Part shown: positions 1 to 7,613 of the stretch, piece after piece | How the letters are laid out: each line of letters starts with the position of its first letter | Numbering within the stretch: position 1 is the first letter of the stretch | The notes under the pieces: generated by a model | What the model saw: only the letters and a program-made list of their open reading frames with translations | The model's database searches: none | What the model was told of the DNA's origin: nothing | Translations under genes and position numbers: made by a program | Source: Roseitranquillus sp963749675 | GTDB lineage: Bacteria > Pseudomonadota > Alphaproteobacteria > Rhodobacterales > Rhodobacteraceae | Reading direction: 5' to 3' | Length of the DNA stretch: 64,000 nt | NCBI GenBank assembly: GCA_963749675.1 | Contig: CAVVNT010000001.1 | Span: 372,001-436,000, forward strand

Positions 1-56
1 CAGAAAATGGGCGGATGACCGGCGGCAAGCCGGACACGGACCATGGGGAGAATCGC

Positions 57-1058
57 ATGATAAAGACAATGATCGCGGCGCTGCCGGCGCTGCCGGCGCT
101 CGCGCTGAGCGCCGGTGCGGCGGCCGCGCAAGACCTCGACGAGGTGACGCTGCAGCTCAAGTGGGTCACGCAGGCCCAGTTCGCCGGGTACTACGTAGCC
201 AAGGAGCGGGGTTTCTACGAGGATGCGGGCCTTGACGTCACGATACAGCCCGGCGGTCCGGACATCGCACCTCCGCAGGTGATCGCTGGCGGTGGCGCGG
301 ACGTGATCGTGGAGTGGATGCCGGCGGCGCTGGCGGCGCGGGAGCGTGGGCTGCCGCTCGTCAACATCGCGCAACCGTTCAAGTCGTCGGGAATGATGCT
401 GACCTGCCTCGAGGAGACCGGGGTGGAGAGCCCGGATGACTTCCCGGGCCGGACGCTCGGCGTCTGGTTCTTCGGCAATGAGTATCCGTTTCTGAGCTGG
501 ATGGCGCAGCTCGGCATCCCGACCGACGGCGCTGACGAGGGCGTGACGGTTCTGAAGCAGGGCTTCAACGTCGATCCGCTGTTGCAGAATCAGGCCGACT
601 GCATCTCGACCATGACCTACAACGAATACTGGCAGATCATCGAGGCCGGCATCCCGGAAAATCAGCTCGTCACGTTCAAGTACGAGGATCAGGGCGTCGC
701 CACGCTCGAGGACGGGCTCTACGTGCTGGAGGACGACCTCGACGATCCGGAATTCGTCGACAAGATGGCGCGCTTCGTCGAGGCGAGCATGCGTGGCTGG
801 AAATGGGCCGAGGAAAACCCCGACGAGGCGGCCGAGATCGTGCTCGAGTACGATGAGACCGGCGCCCAGACGGAGAAGCACCAGAAGCGGATGATGGGCG
901 AAGTCGCGAAGCTCACGGCCGGCTCGGACGGAACGCTCGACCCGGAGGACTATCAGCGAACCGTGGACACACTGCTCGCTGGCGGGTCTGACCCCGTCAT
1001 CACGCAGGAGCCGGAGGGCGCCTGGACACACCAGATCACCGACGAGGTGGTGAAGTAG
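57..1058 (+). CDS. NMT1/THI5-like ABC transporter substrate-binding protein
   Basis: Periplasmic solute-binding protein of the NMT1/THI5-like (SsuA/ThiY) type, 333 residues from the ATG at 57. An in-frame upstream ATG at 15 would place charged residues before the signal peptide, so it is disfavoured. The N-terminus is a signal peptide (basic MIK, Ala/Leu-rich core, cleavage near AAAAQ-DLDEV). The mature start reads LQLKWVTQAQFAGYYVAKE, which is typical of binding proteins for pyrimidine or thiamine-precursor type ligands. The ligand cannot be told from sequence. Permease and ATPase genes are not in the window to the right and may lie to the left, so this is probably the last gene of a transporter operon. 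Family call firm, substrate open. Confidence 0.85.
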   Translation: MIKTMIAALPALPALALSAGAAAAQDLDEVTLQLKWVTQAQFAGYYVAKERGFYEDAGLDVTIQPGGPDIAPPQVIAGGGADVIVEWMPAALAARERGLPLVNIAQPFKSSGMMLTCLEETGVESPDDFPGRTLGVWFFGNEYPFLSWMAQLGIPTDGADEGVTVLKQGFNVDPLLQNQADCISTMTYNEYWQIIEAGIPENQLVTFKYEDQGVATLEDGLYVLEDDLDDPEFVDKMARFVEASMRGWKWAEENPDEAAEIVLEYDETGAQTEKHQKRMMGEVAKLTAGSDGTLDPEDYQRTVDTLLAGGSDPVITQEPEGAWTHQITDEVVK

Positions 1059-1165
1059 GTGCATGAACACGCCTAGGCTCTCCAGCGTCGAGTAACGCTG
1101 TCCTGCACGCGACGCCTTCAGCGCGTGGGCTTCGCAATGCGCGTTTGCCCGCCGGGAATCGAGAA

Positions 1166-1188
1166 GGGCCGCCCCCGAAGGGCGGCCC
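1166..1188. terminator. GC-rich hairpin between convergent genes
   Basis: Perfect 9-base-pair stem (gggccgccc / gggcggccc) with a 5-base loop, placed between the convergent ends of the binding protein (1058) and the PRC-barrel gene (1212). No good T-run follows on either strand, so it is only a probable bidirectional terminator. Confidence 0.6.
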
Positions 1189-1211
1189 GAACCTCATAGT
1201 ATGACTATCTC

Positions 1212-2138
1212 TTACTGGTAGCTGGAGCGAAGAGTGCCGTCTTCGGGCAGGTAGTTCGCCTCGTTTTCGTCGTACTCCGGCATCTCACGAAGCTGCTCTT
1301 CGGTCATCGACGACAGGACGAGCTTTTCGCCATCGTAGGTCATGTCGCCGAGTGACAACGCGACCTCGTGCTCTCCGATGCCGAGGAAGCCGCCGACGCC
1401 GACGATAGCCACGACGTCTTCGCCGGCGAGGGCGAAGTTGTCCACTTCACCGACGACCTCTCCATCCGCGCTGGCGACATCCATCCCGATGAGTTCGGCG
1501 ATCTGTTGATCGGCGATATCGGCGAAGATGGTGTCCATTTCCTGGGTCCAGCCGCCCTCGGAGGCCATCTCTGTCCCCTCGGTCGTCTGGTCGCCGCTCT
1601 CGGCCGTTCCTGCGGTCATGGCGTCATTGTCGTTTGCCATGTCGCCCTGCGCCGTGTCCGTGGCCATCCCGGTGTCGCTCGACATGTCCGTCTCGGCCGT
1701 GTCGGTCGTCAGCTCACCGGTTTCCTCGGACATCTCTGCCTCGGCCAATTCCGCCATCTGCTCGGTCTCGTCAGCGACTTCCTCACCGGCTTGGGCGACC
1801 TCGTCGGCCGCTTCCTCGCCGGCGTTCTCCACGGCATCTCCGGTCTGCTCGGCAGCCGATGCCGTCGTCTCGCCAGCGTTCTCGGCGGCGTCGGCCATTT
1901 CTTCGCCGGCGTTGTCGACCGCCTGCTCTGCCTCGGCCATCTCGTCGCCAGGCGTCATCTCGGTCTCGGCCTCAGCCTCGGCATCCGCAACCTCCTGCTC
2001 GACGTCGTCCATCGGCTGGTCGGCGGCCGGGTTGTCGGAGGGCTGCATCTGAGCGATTGCCGGCCCGGCGCCCGACGAACTCGTATCCCGACCGGAAGGT
2101 CTGGCCGGACGCGACGGTCTGGGCCTGCGTCTCGTCAT
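1212..2138 (-). CDS. PRC-barrel protein, C-terminal half of a frameshifted gene
   Basis: This frame encodes a long acidic Ala/Glu/Asp-rich linker (repeats such as ENAGEE, about 140 residues) followed by a PRC-barrel-like domain (IGMDVASADGEVVGEVDNF, then VVAIVGVGGFLGIGEHEVAL) and ends in LRSSYQ. The domain is a close paralogue of the one encoded by the overlapping upstream frame (1972-2541). No convincing start exists: the first Met residues are followed by Arg/Pro-rich sequence that looks like out-of-frame reading. The residues SGAGPAIAQ just after the junction resemble a signal-peptide end. The two frames are probably one broken gene, or two tandem paralogues joined by a deletion. The role is probably that of an extracytoplasmic stress or envelope protein; this is inferred. 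Confidence 0.6.
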   Translation of the reverse strand: MTRRRPRPSRPARPSGRDTSSSGAGPAIAQMQPSDNPAADQPMDDVEQEVADAEAEAETEMTPGDEMAEAEQAVDNAGEEMADAAENAGETTASAAEQTGDAVENAGEEAADEVAQAGEEVADETEQMAELAEAEMSEETGELTTDTAETDMSSDTGMATDTAQGDMANDNDAMTAGTAESGDQTTEGTEMASEGGWTQEMDTIFADIADQQIAELIGMDVASADGEVVGEVDNFALAGEDVVAIVGVGGFLGIGEHEVALSLGDMTYDGEKLVLSSMTEEQLREMPEYDENEANYLPEDGTLRSSYQ

Positions 2139-2541
2139 ACTCGGGGAGCGCTTCCAGCTCCTCCTTGGTGACGTCGGAGATTACGAGTTGCTGTCCGTCG
2201 TAGCTCAGCCGGTCGATCGGGAGTGCGACAGAGTGCTCGCCCATTCCAAGGAAACCGCCAACTCCCACGATCGCCACGAGCTGCTCGCCGGCGATGCCGA
2301 AGTTGTCAATCTCCCCGATGTTCTCACCGGCCTCGTTCACGAGTTGGGTGCCGACCAGATCGTCGATGTTCCGTTCGCCCAGCCCGGCAAAATTTTCGCC
2401 GTAGACTTCATCGTAGGAGCGGCCCGTTGCCATCTGCTCCTGCGAGTCGGTAGGTGTCGTCGTATCTTGCGAAAGTGCGGGGCCTGCGGCGAGGGAAATC
2501 GCCGCGGCGCTGCCCATGAGAATAACTCTCAGACTGTTCAT
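1972..2541 (-). CDS. Exported PRC-barrel domain protein, N-terminal half of a frameshifted gene
   Basis: Starts at the ATG at 2541 (MNSLRVIL), which has GGAGGA a few bases upstream; the ATG at 2553 overlaps that ribosome site and is less likely. A signal peptide ends near AAGPALSQ-DTTT. The mature part holds one PRC-barrel-like domain (LVGTQLVNEAGENIGEIDN ... VAIVGVGGFLGMGEHSVAL) and a tail TFRSGYE. Compared with its paralogue ending LRSSYQ, the natural end should fall just after TFRSGYE. Instead the frame runs on through Arg/Gly-rich nonsense (VGRRAGNRSDAAL) to a stop at 1972, while the other frame (1212-2138) continues with plausible protein sequence. A single-base shift near 2075 would join them. 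Confidence 0.6.
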   Translation of the reverse strand: MNSLRVILMGSAAAISLAAGPALSQDTTTPTDSQEQMATGRSYDEVYGENFAGLGERNIDDLVGTQLVNEAGENIGEIDNFGIAGEQLVAIVGVGGFLGMGEHSVALPIDRLSYDGQQLVISDVTKEELEALPEYDETQAQTVASGQTFRSGYEFVGRRAGNRSDAALRQPGRRPADGRRRAGGCGCRG

Positions 2542-2685
2542 TCCGTCCTCCATGAGTCGGCTGTCTGGGCGAATAACCTCGCAGAGGCACCGAAGGTTCC
2601 GTTCGAGCGCGCGCCGCGCGGTAGAGTGACGTGGGGGAAAAGTGCGCGCTTGCCGCAGCGTCGAGGAACTTGAGGAAATAGAAGC

Positions 2686-2701
2686 AAGAAGCTAACTTCT
2701 T
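2686..2701. promoter_or_regulatory. Inverted repeat in the divergent intergenic region
   Basis: aagaag-ctaa-cttctt is a perfect 6-base inverted repeat with a 4-base spacer. It lies in the roughly 315 bases between the divergent PRC-barrel gene (start 2541) and the XRE/ScfR regulator (start 2858). Position and symmetry suit an operator, perhaps for the adjacent regulator. No promoter boxes could be assigned with confidence, and nothing else is evident in this spacer. Confidence 0.3.
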
Positions 2702-2857
2702 TGGAGAAAACAAGATGCCGCCATGCAGGGTCGGCGGCTCGCGACGCGCCCGCCCGGCTGGCACGTGTGGCTTGAGGAAACCCGGCTTCGCGCTTGACGT
2801 TGAGGTAAAGAAGGATTCCGTCGCAGAATACTCAGCGGCGCGGAAAGATGTCGCGAC

Positions 2858-4150
2858 ATGGCGGGATCCTTGAAGACGGTGCAGGACAAGTCCGACAGCG
2901 GAGCGCAGCGGCAAATGACGGGCAGCCGCATCCGCGCCCGGCGACTGGACCGCAACCTGCGCCAAAGCGAACTGGCGCAGCGCGCCGGAATCTCTCCATC
3001 ATACCTGAACCTGATCGAACACAACAGGCGCCGGATCGGCGGCAAGCTGCTGATCAACATCGCCCGGGCCCTCGACGTGGAGCCGTCGAGCCTCACCGAG
3101 GGGGCGCAGGCGAGCCTTGTCGGGGCGTTGAACGCCGCCGCGGCGGCGATGCGGGACCTGCCGCTGGAGGTCGGCCGGACTGAAGAATTCGCGGGCCGCT
3201 TTCCCGGCTGGGCCAAGCTGATCGCCGCACAGGCGCGGCGGCTGGAGGCGCAGGAGCGCGCGGTCGAGGCCCTCAATGACCGGCTCACGCACGACCCGTT
3301 CCTCAACGCGTCGTTGCACGACGTGCTCTCGACCGTGACGGCGATCCGTTCCACGGCCGCGATCCTGAACGAGGGTGACGAGATCGAAACGGCCTGGCGC
3401 GACCGGTTTCACCGCAATCTCTATGAGGACAGCCGCCGCCTCGCCGGAAGCTCGCAGGCGCTGGTGGCATATCTCGACCGGACCGAGGCGGGGGACACAC
3501 AGGTGGCGCCGCTAGACGAGGCCGAGGCCGCATTCGCCGCGGTCGGATGGGACATCGGGGCGCTGACTGCCGGGGATCCGGCCGCGCCTTCGCGTACTGC
3601 CGCCGCGTCTTCCGGGTACTGGCGGGAGCGCTTCGCGTCGGACGCCGAGCGCCTGCCGCGCGACGCGTTCGTCGCGCGCCGCGCCGAGCGACCCGACCCG
3701 GTCGCGCTGGCCGCAACGTTCGGCACCGACGTCGCGACCGTTCTGCGACGGTGGGCGTTGCTGCCGGAGGGTGGCGAGGCGGGGCTTGTCGTCTGCGACG
3801 GATCGGGAACGCCGACGTTCCGCCGTTCCATCACCGGGTTCACCGTGCCGTCCTTCGGCGCCGGCTGTCCGCTATGGCCGCTGTACGAAGCGCTGACGCA
3901 GCCTGGCATCCCGATACGCGCCTTCGTCGAGCAGGCGGGTCGGATGCAGCGGACCTTCCTCGCCTATGCCGCTTCGGAACGATCGCGCCCCCAGGGGTTC
4001 GACGGGCCGGTCCTGCACGAGGCGACGATGCTGCTGATCCCCGATCCGCCCGATGCCCCCGACCCGCACCTCGTCGGTCCGTCCTGCCGGGTCTGCTCTC
4101 GCCGGGATTGCCTGGCGCGGCGGGAGCCTTCGGTGCTGGGGGAGGCGTAG
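2858..4150 (+). CDS. XRE-family regulator with ScfR-type C-terminal domain
   Basis: Cytoplasmic DNA-binding regulator of 430 residues. A helix-turn-helix of the XRE type lies near the N-terminus (RLDRNLRQSELAQRAGISPS, then YLNLIEHNRRRIGG). The C-terminus has the cysteine signature of the short-chain fatty acyl regulator family (CRVCSRRDCLARREPS), usually found in regulators of acetate/propionate metabolism that sense acyl-CoA. The Met about 19 residues in (MTGSRIRARR, near 2915) is an alternative start and fits the family better, but has no clearer ribosome site. It sits 76 bases before a receiver-only response regulator and a symporter-type histidine kinase, suggesting a common role in carboxylate sensing. 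Ligand and targets are inferred only. Confidence 0.8.
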   Translation: MAGSLKTVQDKSDSGAQRQMTGSRIRARRLDRNLRQSELAQRAGISPSYLNLIEHNRRRIGGKLLINIARALDVEPSSLTEGAQASLVGALNAAAAAMRDLPLEVGRTEEFAGRFPGWAKLIAAQARRLEAQERAVEALNDRLTHDPFLNASLHDVLSTVTAIRSTAAILNEGDEIETAWRDRFHRNLYEDSRRLAGSSQALVAYLDRTEAGDTQVAPLDEAEAAFAAVGWDIGALTAGDPAAPSRTAAASSGYWRERFASDAERLPRDAFVARRAERPDPVALAATFGTDVATVLRRWALLPEGGEAGLVVCDGSGTPTFRRSITGFTVPSFGAGCPLWPLYEALTQPGIPIRAFVEQAGRMQRTFLAYAASERSRPQGFDGPVLHEATMLLIPDPPDAPDPHLVGPSCRVCSRRDCLARREPSVLGEA

Positions 4151-4226
4151 CACGATTGGTTCTTTGACACGCGCCGAGCCTATCGCAATAGTGGCCGAAG
4201 TGCCGCGGCAGGGGAGGGACGCGCGC

Positions 4227-4610
4227 ATGAGCGGTCGTGTTTTGCTTATCGAGGACGAACCGAACATCATCGAGGCGATCAGGTTCATCCTGTCGCGGGA
4301 CGGCTGGCGTGTCGATACGCACTCCGATGGCGCGACGGCGTTGAGGGCGGTTGCCGAACGCCGGCCGGACATCGTCATCCTCGATGTGATGCTGCCGAAC
4401 CGGTCCGGCTTCGACATCCTGCGTGACTTGCGCGACAATCCTGAGACGGAGGACCTGCCGGTCCTGATGCTGACCGCCCGCGGCCAGAAGGCGGACCGCG
4501 AACTGGCCGAACGCCGCGGCGTCAGCCTCTTCATGACGAAGCCTTTCTCGAATTCCGAAGTGCTTGCGTCGGTGCGCGAACTGGCGCGGGGCCGTGAAGG
4601 CGCCGCGTGA
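4227..4610 (+). CDS. Receiver-only response regulator
   Basis: A single CheY-like receiver domain of 127 residues with no output domain. The acidic pair is in LLIEDEPN, the phospho-acceptor is D53 (DIVILDVMLPN), the conserved Thr is T83 (MLTARG) and the switch Lys is K105 (FMTKPF), so all catalytic residues are intact. The ATG at 4227 has GGGGAGGGA upstream. The gene overlaps the next gene by 17 bases and lies in the same run as a histidine kinase, the likely phosphodonor. Lacking a DNA-binding domain, it must act through protein contacts; the upstream XRE regulator is a candidate partner by position only. Confidence 0.85.
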   Translation: MSGRVLLIEDEPNIIEAIRFILSRDGWRVDTHSDGATALRAVAERRPDIVILDVMLPNRSGFDILRDLRDNPETEDLPVLMLTARGQKADRELAERRGVSLFMTKPFSNSEVLASVRELARGREGAA

Positions 4611-4854
4611 GCCCTTGTTTCTGGCGCGGCACACGTACCGGCGCCGTCGACTGGTCGATGCTGCGCGGGCGCTGCCCTTCGCCGGCCTGTTCCTGTTTCT
4701 CATCCCGGTGCTATGGGGCGAAGGCGGGCCGGTCCGCACGGCGTGGGGTGGCGCCTACGTCTTCGCCGTATGGGCCGGGCTGATCGTGATCGCGGCGTTC
4801 CTGTCGCGTTTTCTGGCGAAGGGGGCGGGTGACGACGGCGCCGGGGACGGCTGA
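4594..4854 (+). CDS. Small two-helix membrane protein
   Basis: An 86-residue protein from a GTG at 4594, basic at the N-terminus (FLARHTYRRRRL), with two hydrophobic segments (ALPFAGLFLFLIPVLW and YVFAVWAGLIVIAAFLSRFL) and a short Gly/Asp tail. The GTG lies inside the end of the response regulator and the stop overlaps the next ATG (TGATG), so it is translationally coupled on both sides. I do not recognise a family. Its place in front of a symporter-domain kinase recalls the small subunits (DUF4212/DUF485 type) that precede sodium/solute symporters, but there is no clear sequence match. Start codon uncertain. Confidence 0.6.
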   Translation: MKAPREPLFLARHTYRRRRLVDAARALPFAGLFLFLIPVLWGEGGPVRTAWGGAYVFAVWAGLIVIAAFLSRFLAKGAGDDGAGDG

Positions 4855-7535
4855 TGTTCTCGTTCAACCTGCTGCTTGCCGTCTGCCTTTGCTATGTCGG
4901 CCTGCTCTTCCTGATCGCCTGGCTGGCGGAGCAGCGCGCGATGCGCGGGCGGGGGGCGTGGATCCGCTCACCGGTCGTCTACACGCTCTCGCTGTCGATC
5001 TATTGCACGGCGTGGACATTCTACGGCGCCGTCGGGTACGCCACGCGCTCTGGGCTTGAGTTCGTCACGATCTACCTCGGCCCGACGCTGGTGATGATCG
5101 GCTGGTGGATGCTGTTGCGGAAGCTGGTGCGGATCGGGCGGGAGCAGCGCATCACCTCCATCGCTGACCTCATCTCCTCGCGGTACGGCAAGTCGAATCT
5201 CCTCGGCGTGCTGGTGACGCTCCTCGCCGTGTTCGGAACGACGCCCTACATCGCGCTGCAGCTGCAGTCGGTGACGCTGTCGTTCTCGGTCTTCGTGCGC
5301 GGGGCGGAGCCCGCAAGGGCGCAGGATCCGGCGGCGACCGCGCTGTGGGTCGCGGCCGGGCTGGCGATCTTCACCATCGTCTTCGGGACTCGGCGCCTCG
5401 ACCTCAACGAGCGGCACCATGGCGTCGTCATGGCGATCGCGGTCGAGGCGGTCGTCAAGCTCGTGGCGCTGGTCGCGGTCGGCTGCTTCGTGGTCTGGGG
5501 CGTGGCGGGCGGCGTGTCGCAGACCTTCGAGATGATCGACGCGTCGCGCATCGCCGAATGGCGGATGCAGCCCGGGCGCTGGACTGGCTACACGCTGCTT
5601 GCCGGCATCGCGTTCCTGACGTTGCCGCGGATGTTTCAGGTGCTGGTCGTCGAGACGCCTGAGGACCGGCATCTGGCGACGGCCTCGTGGGCGTTCCCGC
5701 TCTATCTCTTCGCGATGAGCCTGTTCGTCTTGCCGATCGCCGCGGCGGGCCTCGCGATCATGCCGGAGGGATCGAACCCGGACCTGTTCGTCCTGACCGT
5801 GCCGCAATCCCAGGGCATGCACGGGCTGGCGACTCTCGCGTTCCTAGGCGGCTTCTCGTCCGCGACCTCGATGGTCATCGTGGCGGCGATCGCGCTGTCG
5901 ACGATGGTGTCGAACAACATCGTGCTGCCACTCTGGCTGAGGGCGCGCGGCGTCGTCGCCAGCCGGTCCGGCGACGTCCGGGCCACCGTCCTGATGGCGC
6001 GCCGGCTCTCGATCATCGCGGTGCTTGTCCTGGGCTACCTTTACTACCGCGCATCGGGGGGCGGTGCCGCGCTCGCTGCGATTGGCCTCATCTCGTTTGT
6101 CGGTGTCGCGCAGGTGGCGCCGGCGATGATGGGCGTCTTGTTCTGGCGTGGTGCGACCCGGACAGGCGCTGCATTGGGGCTCATCGCCGGGTTCCTCGTC
6201 TGGGTCTATGCGCTGTTCCTGCCGAGCTTCGGCGGTGCGCTGCTGATGCCTGCCTCCGTGATAGCAGAAGGGCCTTGGGGCATCTCCTGGCTGAGGCCAC
6301 AGGCGCTGTTCGGGGTCGCGGGGCTCGACCCCGTCGTGCATGCCCTGCTGTGGAGCCTGGCGGTGAACGCGACCCTCTTCGTCGCCGGCTCCATAGCGAG
6401 CTTTCCGGTACCGCTGGAACGACTGCAGGGCGCTGCTTTCGTCAACGTCGGCGGTGCGGGAGAGGGTCCGAGCGGTTGGCGCCACGGCTCGGCCGAGACG
6501 GAGGATCTGCTGGTCATGGCGCAGCGAATCCTTGGAGCGGCGGAGTCCCAGGCGCTGTTCTCGGAGGAGGCGGCGCGCCAGGGACGCACCGGTTATCTGC
6601 CGGACCCGACGCCCGAGTTCCTCAAGCGCCTCGAACGGGAGCTTGCAGGCTCCGTCGGGGCGGCGACGGCTCACGCCATGCTTGAGCAGATCGTCGGCGG
6701 CGGAGGCGTCACGGTGGAGGATCTGATGCGCGTCGCCGACGAGGCGGCGCAGATCATGGAGTACTCCGCCCAGCTCGAGGCGAAATCGGCGGAGCTCGGC
6801 CGCACCGCGCGACAGCTTCGCGACGCCAACGAGCGGCTCACGGCGCTGAGCCGGCAGAAGGATGCGTTCCTGGGGCAGATCAGCCATGAGATCCGGACGC
6901 CGATGACCTCGATCCGGAGCTTCTCAGAGATCCTGCGGGATGGCGACACGCTGCCGGACGAGACGCGCAGCGCCTACTCTGCGGTGATCCACGACGAAGC
7001 GCTGCGCCTGACGCGGCTGCTCGACGATCTGCTCGACCTCAGCGTGCTGGAGAGCGGCGAGGTCAGCCTGCATCTCGCGGAGGCGCGGCTCGGCCAGATC
7101 CTCGACCGGGCCCAGAGAGCCGCCGGCTTTGACGGATCGGACATGCGCCTGGTTCGGGCGCGTGGCACCGACGCGATACGGTTGATCACGGATCAGGATC
7201 GACTGGCGCAGGTATTCATCAATCTGATGAGCAATGCGCGGAAGTATTGCATTGCCGAGCGGCGCGAGCTGCGCGTCGAGGCGCAGTTCGTCGGCGGTGC
7301 CGTGACGATCGACTTCGTGGACAATGGCGCGGGGATACCGCGGGACTGCCAGGAGGTGATCTTCGAGAAGTTCTCGCGCCTGAGCGATGCGCGTGCCGCC
7401 GGCGGCGCCGGCCTCGGCCTTGCAATCTGCCGCGAGATCGTCGCGAGCCTGGGCGGCACAATCGCGTATCTTCCGGGGCAGCGTGGCGCGGCCTTCCGGG
7501 TGACCCTGCCGATCGCACAGGCGGCGGCGGAATAG
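4854..7535 (+). CDS. Sensor histidine kinase with Na+/solute symporter domain
   Basis: An 893-residue membrane kinase. The N-terminal 500 or so residues form a multi-helix sodium:solute symporter-like domain (PutP/CrbS architecture). A linker with a coiled-coil-like stretch (QLEAKSAELGRTARQLRDAN) leads to the phospho-accepting H-box (FLGQISHEIRTPMTSIRSF, His about residue 678), then the N-box (NLMSNARKYC) and ATP-binding G-boxes (DNGAGIP, GGAGLGLAICREI). All kinase motifs are present. No receiver is fused; the receiver-only protein two genes upstream is the likely partner. CrbS-type kinases of other bacteria control acetate use, which agrees with the ScfR-type regulator in this cluster. That the symporter part transports or senses a carboxylate is an inference. 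Confidence 0.85.
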   Translation: MFSFNLLLAVCLCYVGLLFLIAWLAEQRAMRGRGAWIRSPVVYTLSLSIYCTAWTFYGAVGYATRSGLEFVTIYLGPTLVMIGWWMLLRKLVRIGREQRITSIADLISSRYGKSNLLGVLVTLLAVFGTTPYIALQLQSVTLSFSVFVRGAEPARAQDPAATALWVAAGLAIFTIVFGTRRLDLNERHHGVVMAIAVEAVVKLVALVAVGCFVVWGVAGGVSQTFEMIDASRIAEWRMQPGRWTGYTLLAGIAFLTLPRMFQVLVVETPEDRHLATASWAFPLYLFAMSLFVLPIAAAGLAIMPEGSNPDLFVLTVPQSQGMHGLATLAFLGGFSSATSMVIVAAIALSTMVSNNIVLPLWLRARGVVASRSGDVRATVLMARRLSIIAVLVLGYLYYRASGGGAALAAIGLISFVGVAQVAPAMMGVLFWRGATRTGAALGLIAGFLVWVYALFLPSFGGALLMPASVIAEGPWGISWLRPQALFGVAGLDPVVHALLWSLAVNATLFVAGSIASFPVPLERLQGAAFVNVGGAGEGPSGWRHGSAETEDLLVMAQRILGAAESQALFSEEAARQGRTGYLPDPTPEFLKRLERELAGSVGAATAHAMLEQIVGGGGVTVEDLMRVADEAAQIMEYSAQLEAKSAELGRTARQLRDANERLTALSRQKDAFLGQISHEIRTPMTSIRSFSEILRDGDTLPDETRSAYSAVIHDEALRLTRLLDDLLDLSVLESGEVSLHLAEARLGQILDRAQRAAGFDGSDMRLVRARGTDAIRLITDQDRLAQVFINLMSNARKYCIAERRELRVEAQFVGGAVTIDFVDNGAGIPRDCQEVIFEKFSRLSDARAAGGAGLGLAICREIVASLGGTIAYLPGQRGAAFRVTLPIAQAAAE

Positions 7536-7613
7536 GGCTCGCCGTAACCCGCGGTTAATGGCGATCTGCAAGACGTGCGCGAGGGCAGAAGACCGGAAGG
7601 GACGGCGGTCCGG

